Source: CALAED01 sp937891035
GTDB lineage: Bacteria; Actinomycetota; Actinomycetes; Streptosporangiales; Streptosporangiaceae
Reading direction: 5' to 3'
Length of the DNA stretch: 15,171 nt
Assembly (NCBI GenBank): GCA_035642125.1
Contig: DASQSZ010000442.1
Location: 1-15,171 of the forward strand
Shown here: one piece after another, positions 12,272-15,171 of the stretch
Layout: every line of letters starts with the position of its first letter
How positions within the stretch are numbered: the first letter of the stretch is position 1
The notes under the pieces: generated by a model
Database searches by the model: none
Told to the model about the DNA's origin: nothing
The model's input: only the letters and a program-made list of their open reading frames with translations
Position numbers and translations under genes: made by a program

Positions 12272-12930
12272 TGTTCCCCCACCCCCAGACAGTCGCGCAT
12301 CCTGATCAGCCCGTCGCGCATTCGCGTCTTTACGGTCCCGAGCGGCACCTGCAACAACTCTGCCACTTCACGGTAGGTGTACCCGCTGTAATACGCGAGC
12401 GTCACCGACTCCCGCTGCAGTTCGGTCAGCGTGCCGAGGCAGCGCCTGACCTGTTCGCGTTCGAGCCGGGCCGCGACGGACTCGGCGACCTCGTCGTGGT
12501 CGCGCTCGACGCGCGCCGTCCGCTCCTCCCGGTCGGCGACGGCCTGCGCCGAGCGGACCCGATCGACCGCCCGGCGATGCGCGAGCGTCATCACCCACGC
12601 GAGCGCGCTGCCGCGCGTCTCGTCATAGCGGGCCGCGGTCCGCCAGACGTCGACCAGCACCTCCTGCGCGACCTCCTCCGCCTGGGCCGGATCTCGTACG
12701 ACCCGGAGCGCGAGGCCGTACACCGGCCCGGCGACGTGCCGGTAGACCTGCTCGAAAGCGTCTTGATCTCCTCGGGCCACGCGGTCAAGCAGCGTCCCGA
12801 GCTCCAATCGCCTGTCCTCGCCGCCGGAACGCCGCTGCCACGGGCGGGCGGGTCGCCCGGCACTCGTCTCCACGCTCGGTATTCGCTCCTCAACGCCGGC
12901 CGGATTGCGGACGGACAGCGAAATTTCCAT
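12268..12930 (-). CDS. sigK: ECF RNA polymerase sigma factor, SigK-like
   Basis: A 220-aa ECF sigma factor (from the ATG at 12930). Region 2 (about 53-125) includes LLDRVARGDQDAFEQVYR, EEVAQEVLVDVW and GSALAWVMTLAHRRAVDRVR. Region 4 (about 163-215) includes QRESVTLAYYSGYTYREVA and GTVKTRMRDGLIRMRDCL. GSALAWVMTLAHRRAVDRVR is very close to SigK proteins as I recall them. The start is unsure: ATG 12930 lacks a clear ribosome-binding site; GTG 12972 and GTG 12873 (GAGGAG 12 nt upstream, giving 201 aa and closest to the SigK length) are alternatives. It lies 48 bp after the aminopeptidase stop on the same strand and overlaps rskA by 4 bp. Confidence 0.9.
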   Translation of the reverse strand: MEISLSVRNPAGVEERIPSVETSAGRPARPWQRRSGGEDRRLELGTLLDRVARGDQDAFEQVYRHVAGPVYGLALRVVRDPAQAEEVAQEVLVDVWRTAARYDETRGSALAWVMTLAHRRAVDRVRSAQAVADREERTARVERDHDEVAESVAARLEREQVRRCLGTLTELQRESVTLAYYSGYTYREVAELLQVPLGTVKTRMRDGLIRMRDCLGVGEQ

Positions 12931-12978
12931 GCTCAGCAGGCCGATGGCGGCCGGGCGCGGGGGCCGGCGCACCGTGGG

Positions 12979-13017
12979 TCAGGGCGAGGGCGAGGGCGAG
13001 GCCGAGGGCGACGGCGT
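12979..13017. repeat. Hexanucleotide repeat at the 3' end of pepA
   Basis: On the plus strand, GGGCGA-type units repeat six times with two variants. They encode the Ser-Pro tail of the aminopeptidase. The 6-bp unit keeps frame, so tail length may vary by slippage. Confidence 0.75.
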
Positions 13018-14514
13018 GGCGTCGTCGGTCAGCCAGCGCAGCAGCGCGCGGACGCCGAAGCCGGTGGCGCCCTTGGACAGCTCACCGTCGTCGGATGTGG
13101 CGCGGCCCGGGCCGGCGATGTCGAGGTGGGCCCACCGGCGAGTGCCGGTGAACTCGCGCAAGAACAGCGCGGCCATGATCGAGCCGCCGCCGAGCCGGTC
13201 GCCGGTCTTGGCGGCCTGCTCGATGTTGGACACATCGGCGACGGAGGAGTCGATGCTCTGCCGGTACTCGTCGATCAGGGGCATCCGCCACAGCGCCTCG
13301 CCGCTCGCCGCGCCGGCGGCGGTCAGTGCCCGGGCGAGCGCGCCGTCGGTGGCATACAGCGCGGCGGTCCGCGTGCCGAGCGCGATCCTGGCCGCGCCCG
13401 TCAGCGTAGCGACGTCGACCATGACGTCGGGGTCGAGCTCGGCGTCGGCGTAGGCGAGGGCGTCGGCAAGCACCAGCCGGCCCTCCGCGTCGGTGTTGAG
13501 CACCTCCGAGGTCTTGCCGCCGAAGTGCCGGATGACGTCGCCTGGCCGCATGGCCGACCCGGACGGCATGTTCTCAGCGGCCGCGACCAGGCCGGTCACC
13601 CGTGTGGTCACGCCGAGCGAGGCCAGCGCGCTCAGCACCGCGATGACCACGGCGCCGCCGGCCATGTCCGTCTTCATCAGCTTCATACCGTCGTTCGGCT
13701 TGAGCGAGAGCCCGCCCGAGTCGAAGGTGATGCCCTTGCCGACCAGCACGACGTGCCCGGTGGCCCCGTCGGGGCGGTAGGACAGCTCGATCAGGCGGGG
13801 TGGGCGCACCGAGCCGGAACCGACGGCGAGCAGCCCGCCGAACCCGCCGGCGCGCAGCTCTTCTTCGGCGCGCACCCGCAGCGAAAGACCCGACTCCCCG
13901 GCGATCTCCTTCGCCCGGTCGGCCAGCCAGGCCGGGGTCTTTTCCACCGATGGGGTGTTGGCCAGGTCTCTGGCCAACGCCGTCGCCCGGGCGAGCGTCT
14001 CGCCGCGCCGCACGGCGGCCTCGTCGCCGCCGGCCACGACGACGGCGGGTACGGCGGGCTTGCGGGCCGGTCCACCGACGCGGAAGCCGTACGAGCCCAG
14101 CACGAGCCCCTCGGCGAACGCCTCCTGGGCGCCGTCGGGCGCTCCGATCATCAGCGCTTGGCGCCCCTTCGCGCGCCGGGTGAGCGCGGCGCCGACCCGG
14201 CGCAGCGCGCCCGCCGAGCCGTCGCCCGTGCCGTAGATCAGCACCTCGCCCATGCCGTCGCCGAGCCGGGCCTGGGTCGCGACGATCTCGCCGGGCTCGC
14301 CCTTCGCCTCGTGGTAGGCCAGCAGTTCGGCGACGTCCACCGGCAGCAGCGCGCCGAGCGCCGCGGCATAGCGGGGGTTTATCTCGGCGCCGTCGGAGCC
14401 GGCCGGGCGCATCGGAACGGCCAGCACGTCGGCCCAGGTGCCGGCCATATCCCATGGCGGGAAAGGACCGTCCACGGATCCGGCGACAACGGTCAGCTTC
14501 GTCTCGACGGGCAC
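12979..14514 (-). CDS. pepA: Leucyl aminopeptidase (M17 family)
   Basis: A 511-aa zinc/manganese aminopeptidase that removes N-terminal residues from peptides; the family forms hexamers. The N-terminal domain (1-165) is the less conserved macro-like part. In the catalytic domain the metal and active-site residues are all present: K260 and D265 in GKGITFDSGGLSLK, K272, D283 in MKTDMAGG, and D342, E344, R346 in NTDAEGRLVLADALAYA, the M17 signature. The GTG start has AGGAG about 6 nt upstream. The last 12 residues (PSPSASPSPSP) are an odd Ser-Pro tail encoded by a GGGCGA-type hexanucleotide repeat; the M17 fold ends before it. It is in the same orientation as sigK and separated from the upstream DUF3117 gene by a strong terminator. 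Confidence 0.94.
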   Translation of the reverse strand: MPVETKLTVVAGSVDGPFPPWDMAGTWADVLAVPMRPAGSDGAEINPRYAAALGALLPVDVAELLAYHEAKGEPGEIVATQARLGDGMGEVLIYGTGDGSAGALRRVGAALTRRAKGRQALMIGAPDGAQEAFAEGLVLGSYGFRVGGPARKPAVPAVVVAGGDEAAVRRGETLARATALARDLANTPSVEKTPAWLADRAKEIAGESGLSLRVRAEEELRAGGFGGLLAVGSGSVRPPRLIELSYRPDGATGHVVLVGKGITFDSGGLSLKPNDGMKLMKTDMAGGAVVIAVLSALASLGVTTRVTGLVAAAENMPSGSAMRPGDVIRHFGGKTSEVLNTDAEGRLVLADALAYADAELDPDVMVDVATLTGAARIALGTRTAALYATDGALARALTAAGAASGEALWRMPLIDEYRQSIDSSVADVSNIEQAAKTGDRLGGGSIMAALFLREFTGTRRWAHLDIAGPGRATSDDGELSKGATGFGVRALLRWLTDDATPSPSASPSPSP

Positions 14515-14593
14515 GATCTCTCCTGGGGTCCTGGTCTGTTGGGTTCCGCGTGCGCGGCGCCGTCGCCGCCGCCCGCCGCGACCGGCGCGAAAG

Positions 14594-14658
14594 CCGCTCC
14601 GAGCACGGCGATGGCCCCGGCTAGAAGGCCGGGGCCGTCGCCAAGCACGTGGGAGCGG
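14594..14658 (-). terminator. Strong nested hairpin downstream of the DUF3117 gene
   Basis: GGCGATGGCCCCGGC (14607-14621) and GCCGGGGCCGTCGCC (14628-14642) form a 15-bp stem (one G-T pair) with a 6-nt loop. Outside it, CCGCTCC (14594-14600) pairs with GGAGCGG (14652-14658), and CACG can pair with CGTG next to it. It starts 3 nt past the DUF3117 stop and is followed by a short TTTC on the minus strand. An efficient intrinsic terminator is likely, leaving pepA with its own promoter. Confidence 0.75.
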
Positions 14659-14661
14659 CGG

Positions 14662-14829
14662 TCAGCCGACGACGTTCTTCAACGCGTCGCCGAGTTCGCT
14701 TGCCTCGTCGGCCGACAGTTCGACCACGAGCCGCCCGCCACCTTCCAGCGGGACACGCATGACGATTCCGCGCCCCTCCTTGGTCACCTCAAGCGGACCA
14801 TCGCCTGTCCGCGGCTTCATCGCCGCCAT
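14662..14829 (-). CDS. DUF3117 conserved small protein
   Basis: A 55-aa protein, MAAMKPRTGDGPLEVTKEGR at the start, then IVMRVPLEGGGRLVVELSADEASELGDALK. It is the DUF3117 family, almost invariant across Actinobacteria (M. tuberculosis Rv1211 is nearly the same as I recall it). Function unknown; there is no TM segment or known catalytic motif. The GGGGRLVVEL strand and the helix after SADE look like a small folded domain. The ATG has GGAAGGGG about 9 nt upstream. It is monocistronic: a strong hairpin follows and a divergent gene lies upstream. Confidence 0.92.
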   Translation of the reverse strand: MAAMKPRTGDGPLEVTKEGRGIVMRVPLEGGGRLVVELSADEASELGDALKNVVG

Positions 14830-14922
14830 GCGTGTATCCCCTTCCTGCCTAGGGCTGCCTGGGCCGTCGGGCGCCGTTGGCCGCGTGGCCGCCTGCCGCA
14901 TCCGCATCATTGGTAATGCTTC

Positions 14923-14928
14923 ATTATC
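14923..14928 (-). promoter_or_regulatory. Candidate -10 element for the DUF3117 gene
   Basis: GATAAT on the minus strand, one base from TATAAT, lies in the AT-richest part of the divergent gap, about 94 nt before the DUF3117 ATG. A TTACCA sits 19 nt upstream as a weak -35. Next to it is a small inverted repeat, CATT-GGT-AATG (14908-14918). Confidence 0.35.
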
Positions 14929-14997
14929 TCGTCTTCCGAGCGCGAAGTGGTAACGATCAGCGTCCAGATCGGGCGTTTGAGATGGGAAGCTGACCTG

Positions 14998-15171
14998 GTG
15001 AACGCCCGATCCGCGCTTTTCGATCTCTACGGCGACCACCTGCGTGATCGCGGTGGCCGCGCCCCGATCGCCGCCGTGGTCAAGATGCTGTCCGCGCTGG
15101 GCATCGCCGCCCCCGCGGTGCGTACGGCGGTGTCCCGCATGGTGCGGCAGGACTGGCTGGAGCCCGTGCGG
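14998..15171 (+). CDS. PaaX-family transcriptional regulator, N-terminal part, truncated by window edge
   Basis: 58 residues are visible: NARSALFDLYGDHLRDRGGR, then a helix-turn-helix reading AAVVKMLSALGIAAPAVRTAVSRMVRQDWLEP. This matches the N-terminal winged-helix domain of PaaX-type repressors (SLYGDSLSHRGGE in the E. coli protein). PaaX represses phenylacetate catabolism by sensing phenylacetyl-CoA; actinomycete relatives often have other targets, and the effector domain is out of view. The GTG start has GGGAAG 8 nt upstream. It is divergent from the DUF3117 gene across 168 bp. Confidence 0.85.
   Translation, partial: MNARSALFDLYGDHLRDRGGRAPIAAVVKMLSALGIAAPAVRTAVSRMVRQDWLEPVR

Noticed and set aside
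12271..14916. Very long plus-strand open frame opposite pepA and sigK
   Set aside because: It is antisense to genes with full family motifs (M17 signature, sigma regions 2 and 4). Its translation is rich in Arg/Gly/Pro/His with no recognisable domain, as expected for a shadow frame in high-GC DNA.

Overview
The window is high-GC DNA with dense coding, frequent GTG/TTG starts, and Gly/Pro/Gln-rich extracytoplasmic proteins. It reads as the chromosome of a high-GC actinomycete. The Streptosporangiales (Nonomuraea/Streptosporangium relatives) are my best guess, an inference from recalled protein families rather than a search. The backbone O-methyltransferase / sigE / rseA / htrA / tatB matches the Mycobacterium tuberculosis block Rv1220c-Rv1224, and the 55-aa DUF3117 protein resembles Rv1211. 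This is conserved core chromosome rather than a mobile island. I see no IS element, prophage, CRISPR array, tRNA or rRNA.

Layout. 1-397 (-): N-terminal part of a RecB-like PD-(D/E)XK nuclease, cut by the window edge. 511-1885 (-): an MBL-fold metallohydrolase preceded by a DUF6758-type zinc-ribbon protein. 1947-3460 (+): a Nudix hydrolase, then a two-TM PH-like membrane protein with a long Gln/Tyr/Gly/Pro repeat tail. 3498-4685 (-): an acyl-CoA dehydrogenase, convergent with that membrane protein through a shared hairpin and divergent from a small protein that may be an FMN-binding split barrel (4736-5236, +). 5269-9906 (-): the envelope-stress block, in transcription order ECF sigma factor (SigE-like), zinc-finger anti-sigma (RseA-like), secreted RseB/MucB-like regulator, HtrA protease and TatB. 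10204-11455 (+): an O-methyltransferase divergent from sigE, then a small PH-like membrane protein. 11558-12930 (-): a second ECF sigma/anti-sigma pair (SigK/RskA type). 12979-14514 (-): M17 leucyl aminopeptidase. 14662-14829 (-): DUF3117 small protein. 14998-15171 (+): start of a PaaX-type regulator, cut by the window edge.

How the genes may work together. RseA-like (cytoplasmic zinc-binding domain, one TM, short outer tail), RseB-like (exported) and HtrA (membrane-anchored trypsin-like protease with PDZ) are the parts needed to sense misfolded envelope protein, release SigE and degrade damaged protein. TatB adds a Tat export component. A GGGAAC-N17-CGTT element upstream of sigE looks like an ECF promoter and suggests autoregulation. 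The SigK/RskA pair lies 1.65 kb away, across two divergent genes, so two membrane-anchored sigma switches share this neighbourhood.

I found no convincing wholly new system. The most interesting points are the RseB-like gene inserted in a mycobacterial-type sigE-rseA-htrA block, a 15-bp tandem repeat encoding the SigE tail, low-complexity tails or linkers on several proteins, a possible AUC start on the methyltransferase, and a shared convergent hairpin that contains both stop codons.
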